From assembly GCA_028711345.1 (NCBI GenBank), contig JAQTSK010000014.1, positions 1 through 33,275 on the forward strand: 33,275 nucleotides of DNA. Direction: 5' to 3'. The position numbers and the translations under genes are program-made. Below the pieces are notes generated by a model. That model was not told where the DNA came from and ran no database searches. It worked only from the letters and a program-made list of their open reading frames with translations. The stretch comes from Candidatus Peribacteraceae bacterium (lineage in GTDB: Bacteria; Patescibacteriota; Gracilibacteria; Peribacterales; Peribacteraceae). Below are positions 1 to 8,948 of this stretch, one piece after another. Position 1 is the stretch's first letter. The number at the start of each line of letters is the position of its first letter.

Positions 1-120
1 TTCTTCATAGATCGCGAATTGCAATGAGAACATATTTTTCATGATGCATTGGGAAAGAAACACGTGCATCTTCCCTGTAATAAGAGAAAAAGACACTCTT
101 CTAGCCCAGAAAAACTTCCA

Positions 121-777
121 TTAGACCAAAAATGACTTGTTTGCCCTGATCACCACCCTTGTTTTGGATTGGTCGAGCCTGCTGAAAATCACTTCAACCC
201 TTTTGAATTTGTCGTTTCCAAACAGGAATGATGCGTAGTTATCTTTGGGGTTATCATCGTTTGTACTTAAAAACGTTCCAAACCCCAGGAGTGTCGCGCC
301 TGCATCTGTGAGAGCTTTCTCAACAATCTGTTTCGCTGCTTCCATCGGTGCATCAACAGATGCATCCACCTTGATTCTGTAGGGGAACTTGTACTGACTA
401 TCTGTCCGACGGATGATTGCATTGACCGTGATTGTTTTAGGGAATTGGATCATATCGAGCAGGATGTCGCTTTCCTTCCGAATCAATACAAAGAGAGACA
501 GGAAGATCAAGATTACTATGCCAGAATGAGCCAACCTCCATCCTCTAGGAATGAACAACAGTGAGACAACTCCATAGATGAGAAGGAGAGTCCCGATTGA
601 TACTCGCAATTCCGATCCCATCAGGGGGTCAAGGAACATGTAACAAAGCATGTAGGGCAGTGAGACCAGAAGCGGAATGAATGATCGACCACTTGGAAAT
701 ACTGCAAGGAAAATAAAGAATTCCAATATTAAGGCTAAAAAATGCCATCGTTTCATTTTGAATATTCTGAAACGCAT
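121..777 (-). CDS. hypothetical membrane protein (several N-terminal hydrophobic segments, soluble C-terminal domain)
   Basis: 218-aa ORF, hydrophobic N-terminal half; more AT-rich than neighbouring genes. Confidence 0.55.
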   Translation of the reverse strand: MRFRIFKMKRWHFLALILEFFIFLAVFPSGRSFIPLLVSLPYMLCYMFLDPLMGSELRVSIGTLLLIYGVVSLLFIPRGWRLAHSGIVILIFLSLFVLIRKESDILLDMIQFPKTITVNAIIRRTDSQYKFPYRIKVDASVDAPMEAAKQIVEKALTDAGATLLGFGTFLSTNDDNPKDNYASFLFGNDKFKRVEVIFSRLDQSKTRVVIRANKSFLV

Positions 778-799
778 AGAGTCGGAAGAAAAACCAGTA

Positions 800-1168
800 T
801 TACTCCTTCTTATTTTCTACCACAACGATCGCCTTCTTCTGCTCCTCCCAGCTCCAGAACGCCTGATTCAACGCTTTCGGCAGTACCTCTTCCAACTGCT
901 TGTTCGGCTCCGCTTCCTTCATTTTGCCCTCAAGCTTGTAGATCTTCCGCATACTGCGATACGTACCCCACGGGTAATACTTCCTGTGAAATGAACGCTT
1001 CTTACCCTTGACGTCGGCAGTGACGGGGGCCGGAGGAATCGCTTTGGACAGCGGACGACCGTTCTTCCCCCACTCGACAATGCCGACGACGGTGCGGGTT
1101 TCGGGGTCGACGTACACCAAATCATCATCCTTGTATTTGCCTGCGGTCGACAGAGGCATCTGGCTCAT
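800..1168 (-). CDS. hypothetical protein, basic
   Basis: 122-aa ORF; its ATG overlaps the stop of the upstream gene (ATGA), suggesting an operon. Confidence 0.5.
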   Translation of the reverse strand: MSQMPLSTAGKYKDDDLVYVDPETRTVVGIVEWGKNGRPLSKAIPPAPVTADVKGKKRSFHRKYYPWGTYRSMRKIYKLEGKMKEAEPNKQLEEVLPKALNQAFWSWEEQKKAIVVVENKKE

Positions 1169-1749
1169 GATCGTGTGGTGAAAAGGGCGTGCTCTTCTGG
1201 AGGCGGGGGGGGAGGCGGAGGCGGAGGCGGGGGACGATCATCGGGAAACGTATCCGTCTTCGGCTTCGGTTTCATAACCGGTTGATCAGGATGATGGAAG
1301 AGCGCCTGAGCCTGCATGCGCTTTTCCTCCTGATACTTCAGGAATGCATACAGTGACGACAGTGCACTTCCGATCAGCGCAAGATGCATTCCGAAACGGA
1401 TTTCAATGCCATGCAGCTCGTTGGAAACCCGGAAGAGCACCGTAAACGCGCTCAGCAGGAGAAGAAGAGTCCCACAAGATAACAACAGTCGGACGATGTG
1501 CCTGTTCTGACGTCTCACGATGATCGGACCGCCAAACAGCGGAGAAGCGGTGATCGAGAAAATAACGATCAGGAAAAAAAAGCTCACATGACCGATATAC
1601 CCGGTATGGTAACCGAAACCGTTCCATTGCTGCGTACTGTCGTTCAGCCAGGGAAAGAAGAGACCCGTCAGGCAGAGCACGACGCCGACATGGAGCACTT
1701 TTTCTTCCAACTCCATCGCCTTCAGCACACGGAAAAATTTTTCAAACAT
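1165..1749 (-). CDS. multi-pass membrane protein with C-terminal poly-proline tract
   Basis: Hydrophobic segments plus a run of 12 Pro near the C-terminus; start set at MFEKFF because TGCTACCAT (extended -10) lies 7 nt upstream. Confidence 0.55.
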   Translation of the reverse strand: MFEKFFRVLKAMELEEKVLHVGVVLCLTGLFFPWLNDSTQQWNGFGYHTGYIGHVSFFFLIVIFSITASPLFGGPIIVRRQNRHIVRLLLSCGTLLLLLSAFTVLFRVSNELHGIEIRFGMHLALIGSALSSLYAFLKYQEEKRMQAQALFHHPDQPVMKPKPKTDTFPDDRPPPPPPPPPPPPEEHALFTTRS

Positions 1750-1854
1750 CGGATGTATGGTAGCAGAAACGGCTGTCAAAAAGACAAGAAAAGACAGCGA
1801 GAGCCGATCGACGGCTTTTCACCGTGCAATACGTTCTTCTGCTAGCATAATGAC

Positions 1855-2760
1855 ATGGAACTTCGTTACCGAACTGTCGGCATCACGGCGCGTTCCGATA
1901 TGTCCGACACGGACACTGTCGTGATGAGCATCGCCGCAATAGCGGAAAATGCAGGCGCCACCGTTCTTCTGGATGCGAAAAGATGCCGATCACAGCAGAA
2001 AACCAGACCGATGTTCACCCGTCATGATGCATTGGACGCCCTCATTGTCATCGGGGGAGACGGAACCATACTGAGAGCCGTCCGCGAGATGTGTCTCACG
2101 GACAGTTCGGATGTTCCCATTCTCTCGGTCAATACGGGGACGATGGGCTTCCTCGCGGAACTGTCGCTCCATGAAACAAAGAAAATGATTCCTGCCCTCC
2201 TGCAGGGGAAAGGAGATATCGAGGAGAGAACGATGCTCAAAGTGACTGCGCGCAGAAAAAAGGAAATCCTCTGGTCCGGATCCGTGCTCAATGAAGCAGT
2301 AATTTCACAGGGAGCCATCTCGCGTCTCATCGACCTGAGAACAACGGTGAACGGGGATCCGCTGGCAACCTTTCATGCGGATGGAGTCATCCTCTCGACG
2401 CCGACCGGTTCTACCGCTTACTCTCTCGCCGCGGGTGGCCCCATCGTTCATCCGCAACTGCAAGCGACGATCCTGACACCCATCAATCCTCACAGCTTCA
2501 GTCAGAAGCCGATCGTCCTTCCGAAAGACCACACCATAGAAATAACGATCGTCACGAAGCCCAACAAGTTCCGCGACATCCAGATCAGCCTGACACTGGA
2601 CGGTCAGCAGTACGTCACGCTGCAACGCGATGACGTGGTTCGTGCGGAAGCAACGAACGAAACGGTCAAATTCCTGCGAAAGAAAGAAGAGAACTTCTTC
2701 TCGACCCTGCGGAGCAAACTGAAATGGGGGGAGAGACCGGAGGCGGCGGATCGGGACTGA
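1855..2760 (+). CDS. nadK: NAD kinase
   Basis: GGDGTILRAVRE, NTGTMGFLAE and DGVILSTPTGSTAYSLAAGGPIVHP motifs. Confidence 0.93.
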   Translation: MELRYRTVGITARSDMSDTDTVVMSIAAIAENAGATVLLDAKRCRSQQKTRPMFTRHDALDALIVIGGDGTILRAVREMCLTDSSDVPILSVNTGTMGFLAELSLHETKKMIPALLQGKGDIEERTMLKVTARRKKEILWSGSVLNEAVISQGAISRLIDLRTTVNGDPLATFHADGVILSTPTGSTAYSLAAGGPIVHPQLQATILTPINPHSFSQKPIVLPKDHTIEITIVTKPNKFRDIQISLTLDGQQYVTLQRDDVVRAEATNETVKFLRKKEENFFSTLRSKLKWGERPEAADRD

Positions 2761-2762
2761 GA

Positions 2763-2828
2763 AAGGCAATAAGGGCAGAAAAGTACCTTATTGCCGTTAT
2801 TGCCTTTACTGCCCTGATTGCCTTCTCC
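2763..2828. repeat. 9-bp-period repeat family B (AAGGCARTN), inverted pair
   Basis: aaggcaataagggcagaaaag followed by ccttattgccgttattgcctttactgccctgattgcctt; 21-nt identity to 30400-30420 inside tgt. Confidence 0.8.
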
Positions 2829-2851
2829 AAATGGCATCAGACAGCGAAGTA

Positions 2852-2860
2852 TGCTATACT
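2852..2860 (+). promoter_or_regulatory. extended -10 promoter TGCTATACT, 6 nt before ATG
   Basis: TGnTATACT directly followed by aaaccg-ATG; predicts a leaderless mRNA. Confidence 0.6.
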
Positions 2861-2866
2861 AAACCG

Positions 2867-3982
2867 ATGGCTTCGATCGACCCTGCAAGACTGGCCCAAC
2901 TCCAAGGCGAAGAACTGCTCTCCACGCTGGAGCAGGAAGCCGTGCGCAATCATATCTCGGACATCCACATCAACCCGCAGAAAACATCCGTCAAAATCGA
3001 GTGGCGCGAGCTGGGGCTCCTCAGCAAAATCCTCGATGTCTCGTACGAGACATTCGACACGCTCAAGCGTCGCATCAAGTTCAAGTCAAAGCTGAAAATG
3101 AACGTCGAGAACGTCCCGCAGGACGGCCAGTACTCTTTCCAGACCTCCGGAAGAATGGTGAACGTCCGTGTCGCCAGCCTGCCGACGAAATACGGCGAGG
3201 TGTACACACTGAGACTTCTCGATCCCGAGCGGGGCATCGTCCCGCTGGAAAAACTCGGCTTCCCCGGAAATACGAAAGAAAAACTGCAGGAAGTATCCGA
3301 ACTTCCGAACGGATTGATTCTCGTGACAGGTCCGACGGGATCCGGCAAAACCACGACGCTCTACGCACTCCTTTCGACATTGTCGGGGAAGGACAGGAAC
3401 ATCATCACACTGGAAGATCCCATCGAATATGAGCTGAAGGACATCATCCAGAGCCAGATTGAAGCGGACTCCGGATACACCTTCGCCTCGGGCTTACGCT
3501 CCATCCTGCGTCACGATCCGGACATCATCCTCGTGGGAGAGGTTCGCGATCAGGAAACCGCCCAGACAGCCATCGACGCTTCGCTCACCGGCCACCTTGT
3601 GTTCGCCACGCTGCATACGAATTCCGCGATCGAAGCCATTCCGCGCCTGCTGTCCATGGGAGTCAGCACGTACACGTTTGCACCGGCGCTGCGTGCCGTA
3701 CTGGCGCAACGACTCGTTCGGACGGTCAATCCTGCACTGAGAGCCGAAAGCGAAAATCACGACGAAAACGACAAAGGCTTCTATACCGGACAGTGTGCCC
3801 TCTCCGAACTCCTGATCGCGACTGATGCCGTCAAGAATCTTATTTTGAACCAGGCAACCGCATCGGAAATACTGGAAACGGCGAAAAAGGAAGGGTACAA
3901 AACCATGGCGGAATGGGGAAGGATTCTGGCGGAGGAGCATGTGACAACGATGGCTGAAGTCGCGCGAGTGACGGCTGTCTGA
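2867..3982 (+). CDS. compact GspE/PilB-type secretion/pilus assembly ATPase
   Basis: GPTGSGKTTTLYALL Walker A, DIILVGEVRDQETAQTAIDASLTGHLVFATLHTN; no N-terminal MshEN-like domain and no tetracysteine motif. Confidence 0.85.
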   Translation: MASIDPARLAQLQGEELLSTLEQEAVRNHISDIHINPQKTSVKIEWRELGLLSKILDVSYETFDTLKRRIKFKSKLKMNVENVPQDGQYSFQTSGRMVNVRVASLPTKYGEVYTLRLLDPERGIVPLEKLGFPGNTKEKLQEVSELPNGLILVTGPTGSGKTTTLYALLSTLSGKDRNIITLEDPIEYELKDIIQSQIEADSGYTFASGLRSILRHDPDIILVGEVRDQETAQTAIDASLTGHLVFATLHTNSAIEAIPRLLSMGVSTYTFAPALRAVLAQRLVRTVNPALRAESENHDENDKGFYTGQCALSELLIATDAVKNLILNQATASEILETAKKEGYKTMAEWGRILAEEHVTTMAEVARVTAV

Positions 3983-4050
3983 GAAGCGTTCAAGATCTCC
4001 GAGGCGTACGCCTTGCATACTGCAGCAGAAGACGCATATCATGGGATGCC

Positions 4051-5775
4051 ATGTTGATCCGGCGCCATCGCAGGCCGTACCTTGTGAACGAACACGGACA
4101 ACGAAGACCTGCGCTGCTCCTGAGAATCGTGAGCATAGGCGTCTTGGCGGTCATCATATGGTATCTGGGAGGAAAGATGTTTCCCTTCTTTATGAGTGCG
4201 GTGGGTAGGAACGCATCGGTGCTGTTGTCCCTGAAAGAGGGAGCGAACGTACAGTTTTCGCTGCAAGGACAAGGCTGGCAGGCGGCGGTTCCGAACGTGA
4301 AGCTCTACCCGCAGGACGGAGTGATGACCAAGAAAGGCGGCGATGCCATGCTCACGTTCTTCGACGGTTCACTCGTCCGGCTCGATGAAGGATCGGAGGT
4401 GCTGCTGGAACAAAGCGAGCAGGTGTCCGGAGGAACATCCGAAACGACGTTCACGCTGAAATCCGGAAGAGTATGGATATCGTCTCCGGATGCGGCAACG
4501 TATTCGGGAGCCATCAAGAGAACGATCCGGACAACCAATGCCGAAGTCGATCTCCCGACGGATACGCAGGCGGCGATCAGTGAGTCATCCGTCTCCGTCC
4601 TGTCCGCGGACGGCCTCGGGGTCGGCGTCACCCTCACGTTCGAGGGAGGAGACGATCGGGTGATTTTCATCGGCGAAGGTCAGACATTCTCGCTGACGGA
4701 TCAGTCAATGACGGCCATCGGAAATGGCGGGGATCCGTACGATTTCCGGGACCCGCTCACATCCCAGACGGTCCGTGACCCGTTCATCATTTCCAGTTTT
4801 ACGAAAACGCAGGACATCGCAGCCGCAGCAGGAACGGGAGCTTCCGATGCGGTGGTGAATGCAGGTAATGGCGATGCCGATCTCACGTTGACTTCTCCGG
4901 CAGATAACCTGAAGACGCAGAAAAAGACCGTCACCGTAGCGGGACGGATCAGCGAACGCGTCGCGCTTCTGCTGGTGAACGGTGAGGAAGTCGCTCCCGC
5001 TCAGGACCACACATTCTCGGTCTCGGTCAGCCTCGGAAACGGTCCGACGAGTCTCATCAAAGTCGAAGCGCAGAATGCCCAAGGCCTTCCGATCCAGAGA
5101 ATTGAACGCACGATTCAAGTGGAAGAAGCAGTCATCGCCGTGGAACCGGTACGCATCAAGTCGCCGGTCGGCTCGGGTGACACGCTGACGACGAATCAGG
5201 CTGAGATCGACATTTCCGGAGAAGCCCCTGCGGGGACAGATGGCGTCATGGTGAATGATTACCGACTACAGCTCTTCAAGCCGGGCAGCAGGACGTGGAG
5301 CTACCTCGCGAGTACTTCGCTCGGAAACCTGCGGGAAGGATCGAATGCATTCTCGATCTATGCGCTTGATGCGGACGGAAACAAGAGTCCGGCTCGAACC
5401 ATCACCATCGTCCTGACGAGCGGAACCGGAGCAGCGGCAGTAACGGGCGATGCGGTGACTACGCCTCCCCTCAGGCAGAATGCGCCGCTCACTCCCGGTG
5501 TGCTTTCCGTCCATGAACCGGCACCTGGTACGAGTGCGGAAACCGGACTGAATGAAGTGATTCTGGCGGGCAAGACATCCGGTGACACAGCCTCCATCTC
5601 CATTAACGGCTACACCCTTTCCCTCTACGAAGCCGGAAAGACGACGTGGAACTACATCGCATCGACGGCGCTCACAACCATGAAACGGGGGAATAACGTC
5701 TACCGCATCGTCGCCCGCAACAGCGGCGGGGAGATCCTGGATGTGCTGGAGTACACGCTGACGTATAAACCATAG
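4051..5775 (+). CDS. FecR-domain protein with C-terminal duplicated beta-domain repeats, N-terminal TM
   Basis: FecR-like region (FFDGSLVRLDEGSEVLLEQ...TTFTLKSGRVWI); two related C-terminal modules. Confidence 0.7.
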   Translation: MLIRRHRRPYLVNEHGQRRPALLLRIVSIGVLAVIIWYLGGKMFPFFMSAVGRNASVLLSLKEGANVQFSLQGQGWQAAVPNVKLYPQDGVMTKKGGDAMLTFFDGSLVRLDEGSEVLLEQSEQVSGGTSETTFTLKSGRVWISSPDAATYSGAIKRTIRTTNAEVDLPTDTQAAISESSVSVLSADGLGVGVTLTFEGGDDRVIFIGEGQTFSLTDQSMTAIGNGGDPYDFRDPLTSQTVRDPFIISSFTKTQDIAAAAGTGASDAVVNAGNGDADLTLTSPADNLKTQKKTVTVAGRISERVALLLVNGEEVAPAQDHTFSVSVSLGNGPTSLIKVEAQNAQGLPIQRIERTIQVEEAVIAVEPVRIKSPVGSGDTLTTNQAEIDISGEAPAGTDGVMVNDYRLQLFKPGSRTWSYLASTSLGNLREGSNAFSIYALDADGNKSPARTITIVLTSGTGAAAVTGDAVTTPPLRQNAPLTPGVLSVHEPAPGTSAETGLNEVILAGKTSGDTASISINGYTLSLYEAGKTTWNYIASTALTTMKRGNNVYRIVARNSGGEILDVLEYTLTYKP

Positions 5776-5776
5776 G

Positions 5777-5823
5777 GAGGAAACCGAGGATTCCGAAGAA
5801 ACCGAAGAGTCCGACGAACCGGC
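5777..5823. repeat. 9-bp-period repeat family A (CCGARGARW), single orientation
   Basis: aaaccgaggattccgaagaaaccgaagagtccgacgaacc between two convergent stops. Confidence 0.8.
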
Positions 5824-5824
5824 T

Positions 5825-6778
5825 TTAGGTCAATGTCCATCGTATTTCGGACAGCTCAAGAGCTTTCATGAAATTCCCTGGAAGCGGACTCTCCACCTCC
5901 ACGCGCTTGTGCTTGAGCGACGTAAATGAGAACTTCCAAGCATGCAGACAAATCCTCTCGATGCCGGATTCCTCTGCCATTGTTTTGGAACGATCTGTCC
6001 CGTACGTCTCATCGCCGAGAATGGGATGCCCGATTGTGGAAAGATGAACACGGAGCTGGTGCGTTCGTCCTGTATGAAGATCACATGCCAGCAGTGCGGC
6101 ATTCTTGCCGTGAGAAAGAGTGCGATATGTAGTCTTCGCCTCCCGCAGTTTGGACGACGCATCCATGACCGACATTCTGGTCCGGTGATGCTTGTGCCTG
6201 CCAATGGGTGAATCAATGACGGCAGCGGCAGGGGAGGGGAGCCCTGCGACGAGCGCGAGGTAGGTCTTCCGCACCTCACGCCCCGCAAACTGCTTCTGCA
6301 GGGCGATGTGCGCTTCCGGCGTCTTGGCGATGAGCAGGCAGCCGGTGGTGTCTTTGTCAAGACGATGGACAAGAACGGAAGCGGGATGAAACGGCAGATC
6401 ACGCTTACGGAAGAGCGGCGTAAGCGCGGAGAGAATGGTCGTATCTCCAGGCTTCATGCCGTGACCGGGATGAACAATGATGCCTGCGGGCTTATCGATC
6501 ACCATGCAAGTGGCATCCTCGTACAGGACAGGCAATGCCACCTGCTTGGCATCTGAATCTTGCACAGGAGGAGGGGAGGGGAGACTGAGTTCCAGCCGAT
6601 CGCCGGCTTTCACGGACGCGGATGCCTTTAAACACTTCGTTCCGTTGAGCTTCACGCGGCCCGCTTTGATCAGGCTGAGTGCCTCGGATCTGCTCCGGCA
6701 ATGGGCACTGTCGCCCAAATATTGATCGAGCCGCATGCCGCCCGAGCTCACCGTCAGCGTTGTGTCGGATTTACTCAT
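5825..6778 (-). CDS. RluA/RluD-family pseudouridine synthase with S4 domain
   Basis: VHRLDKDTTGCLLIAKT catalytic motif, HTGRTHQLRVHLSTIGHPILGDETYG; S4 domain at N-terminus; ATG at 6778. Confidence 0.93.
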   Translation of the reverse strand: MSKSDTTLTVSSGGMRLDQYLGDSAHCRSRSEALSLIKAGRVKLNGTKCLKASASVKAGDRLELSLPSPPPVQDSDAKQVALPVLYEDATCMVIDKPAGIIVHPGHGMKPGDTTILSALTPLFRKRDLPFHPASVLVHRLDKDTTGCLLIAKTPEAHIALQKQFAGREVRKTYLALVAGLPSPAAAVIDSPIGRHKHHRTRMSVMDASSKLREAKTTYRTLSHGKNAALLACDLHTGRTHQLRVHLSTIGHPILGDETYGTDRSKTMAEESGIERICLHAWKFSFTSLKHKRVEVESPLPGNFMKALELSEIRWTLT

Positions 6779-6807
6779 AACCACACTATGCCGTACTCTA
6801 CAGTCCT

Positions 6808-7974
6808 ATGGCGAATGCATCCGAACTGTTGACTCGTGCCGTCGAGGACGTCGTGCCGCGCAAAGTGGCGGAAGATAAGCTGAAAAGCGGGAAGCCGCTG
6901 CGGCTGTACTGGGGAATAGATCCGACCGGAACGAAGATTCATCTCGGACATTCCGTACCGTTGCGCAAAATGCGAGCTTTCCAGGATGCAGGACACCATG
7001 TGATTCTCCTGATCGGAAGCTTCACGGCGATGATCGGGGATCCCACCGGTCGCGACGAGCTGCGTCAACCGCTGAGCGCGGAGGATGTGAGGAAGAACTT
7101 CGAAACGTACATCGATCAGGCAAAGAAGATACTGGATATGAAGAAATTGGAAATCCGCTACAACCATGAATGGCTCGAGAATTTGACGCTTAAAGAAATC
7201 CTCGGACTTACAAGAAACTTTACGGTCCAGCAGATGCTTCACCGCGATATGTTTGCAAAACGTATGAAGGAAGACGCCCCCATCAGCCTGACGGAATTCA
7301 TGTACCCGCTGATGGTCGGCTACGACTCGGTCATGCTGGATGTTGATGTCGAACTGGGGGGCAATGACCAACTCTTCAACATGCTTGCGGGAAGAACGCT
7401 CCAAACGGGCTTCGGTAAGCGCGATAAGTTCGTCCTCACCACAAAACTGATCGACGGTACCGATGGCCGCAAGATGAGCAAAACGTACAACAACTGCGTC
7501 TACCTCACCGATCCGCCGCAGGAAATGTACGGCCGCCTGCTCTCCATGCCGGACAACCTGATTCCGCTGTACATGGAATGCTGCACAGACATTCCGATGG
7601 AAGAGGTGAAAGCGTGCGGTAAAGCCCTCAAAGACGGCAAAGAAAATCCGAAAATCCTGAAGATGCGCCTCGCGCGGGAGATCGTGACGATGTACCACTC
7701 CAAGGAGGCCGCCTCGCATGCCGAAGCCGAGTTCGAGAACGTGTTCAAGAACAAAGGGATTCCGGAGGACATTCAGGAATTCAAAGCCAAGAAGGGGATG
7801 CTGCTGATTGATGCACTTGCAGAGAGCAAGATCGTCTCCAGCAAGAGCGACGCCCGCCGTCTCATCGAACAAGGAGGCATCAAGATCGATGACAAGCCCG
7901 TCACCGCGATGAATGCCAAAGCGGAGAAGGGGATTGTAAGGGTGGGGAAGAGGAAGTTCTTGAAAATTGTCTGA
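6808..7974 (+). CDS. tyrS: tyrosyl-tRNA synthetase
   Basis: Class I fold: GIDPTGTKIHLGHSVPL (HIGH-like), GRKMSKTYNN (KMSKS), C-terminal S4 domain. Confidence 0.92.
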   Translation: MANASELLTRAVEDVVPRKVAEDKLKSGKPLRLYWGIDPTGTKIHLGHSVPLRKMRAFQDAGHHVILLIGSFTAMIGDPTGRDELRQPLSAEDVRKNFETYIDQAKKILDMKKLEIRYNHEWLENLTLKEILGLTRNFTVQQMLHRDMFAKRMKEDAPISLTEFMYPLMVGYDSVMLDVDVELGGNDQLFNMLAGRTLQTGFGKRDKFVLTTKLIDGTDGRKMSKTYNNCVYLTDPPQEMYGRLLSMPDNLIPLYMECCTDIPMEEVKACGKALKDGKENPKILKMRLAREIVTMYHSKEAASHAEAEFENVFKNKGIPEDIQEFKAKKGMLLIDALAESKIVSSKSDARRLIEQGGIKIDDKPVTAMNAKAEKGIVRVGKRKFLKIV

Positions 7975-8594
7975 TGCTTCCCCGATCCATCATCGCCATC
8001 GGCGCAAGCTCGTTCTTCGGACGGGTGGATCCGGAGGGTGGGGGATTCATCGGACGCCTGAAAACATGGCACGAATCGAACCATCGCAAGAACCGCGTCT
8101 ACAACCTCGGCATTTCCAGTGAAACGTCCACCGATCTGCTGAAGCGACTCACATCAGAATGCACGCCGCGGAAGCCGGATTTGATCATCCTCGGTGCATC
8201 GAGCAACGACGCAAGACGAACCGGGTCGAAAGAAGCGCCATGCGAAACGCCGATTGGTCAGTATGCGGAGAACCTCTTGGAATTGATCGGACAGGCGATG
8301 TCCTTCTGTCCCGTCCTCGTCATGATCGGCCATCCGATCGATGAAAAACGAACCAATCCGGTGCAGGGAACGAGCAAATACTTCAGCAGGGACGATCTGG
8401 AGATCTATTTCGATGTCGCACGGAAGATTTGCAGTGAGAACAACGTGCTATGCCTCGACATCTACACTGAATTCATCAATGACGAATTCATGCAGGGGCT
8501 ATGGGAAGACGGGCTCCATCCCAATGCATTCGGACACCGGAAAATCTTCGAATCACTGAAGGATTACCTGATTGCACATTTTGATGTGAAGTAA
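7974..8594 (+). CDS. SGNH/GDSL hydrolase-like protein
   Basis: IAIGASSFFGRVDPEGGGF block I, GASSND block III, DGLHPNAFGHRKIF block V; ATG overlaps the tyrS stop. Confidence 0.8.
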   Translation: MLPRSIIAIGASSFFGRVDPEGGGFIGRLKTWHESNHRKNRVYNLGISSETSTDLLKRLTSECTPRKPDLIILGASSNDARRTGSKEAPCETPIGQYAENLLELIGQAMSFCPVLVMIGHPIDEKRTNPVQGTSKYFSRDDLEIYFDVARKICSENNVLCLDIYTEFINDEFMQGLWEDGLHPNAFGHRKIFESLKDYLIAHFDVK

Positions 8595-8623
8595 CTTTTC
8601 TCCGGAGAAGGGGATAGCAAACC

Positions 8624-8741
8624 GCACTCCCCTGCTCAATTCCCTGCTTTGTGCATAGTTTCTGTGACGTTTTGAACCAATTCAGCTAATCACGGTTGAT
8701 AATAATCCTCATCTGTAAGCCAAATACGGGTGAGGGGAGTG
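8624..8741. repeat. 10-bp inverted repeat GCACTCCCCT / AGGGGAGTGC enclosing about 98 nt
   Basis: 8624-8633 and 8732-8741 are perfect reverse complements in the non-coding gap. Confidence 0.6.
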
Positions 8742-8788
8742 CATCATCAGCTATCAGACAACGATTTATTGATTCGGTCGATCAAAGG

Positions 8789-8855
8789 TTTTCCACAGTT
8801 CTGTGCATATCTTTGTCTGTGGATATCTTTTGATAATTTGTATGTTTTTATTGAA
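8789..8855. other. DnaA-box-like cluster next to an AT-rich segment (candidate origin-like region)
   Basis: TTTTCCACA (8789-8797), ATATGCACA on minus (8802-8810), ATATCCACA on minus (8818-8826), followed by ttttgataatttgtatgtttttattgaaa. Confidence 0.35.
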
Positions 8856-8948
8856 AGGATGCGCAAAACAGAGAGAGGGGAGGAGAATCCGGCTATCTGG
8901 TTAATCACGCACAATGTATCTTGTACATAATTGAAAGAGCGAAGAGCT

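Noticed and set aside
6775-7872. 365-aa ORF antisense to tyrS
   Set aside because: Shadow ORF opposite a highly conserved gene; its composition (His/Arg/Phe rich) is typical of reverse-frame translation and no family motif is visible.
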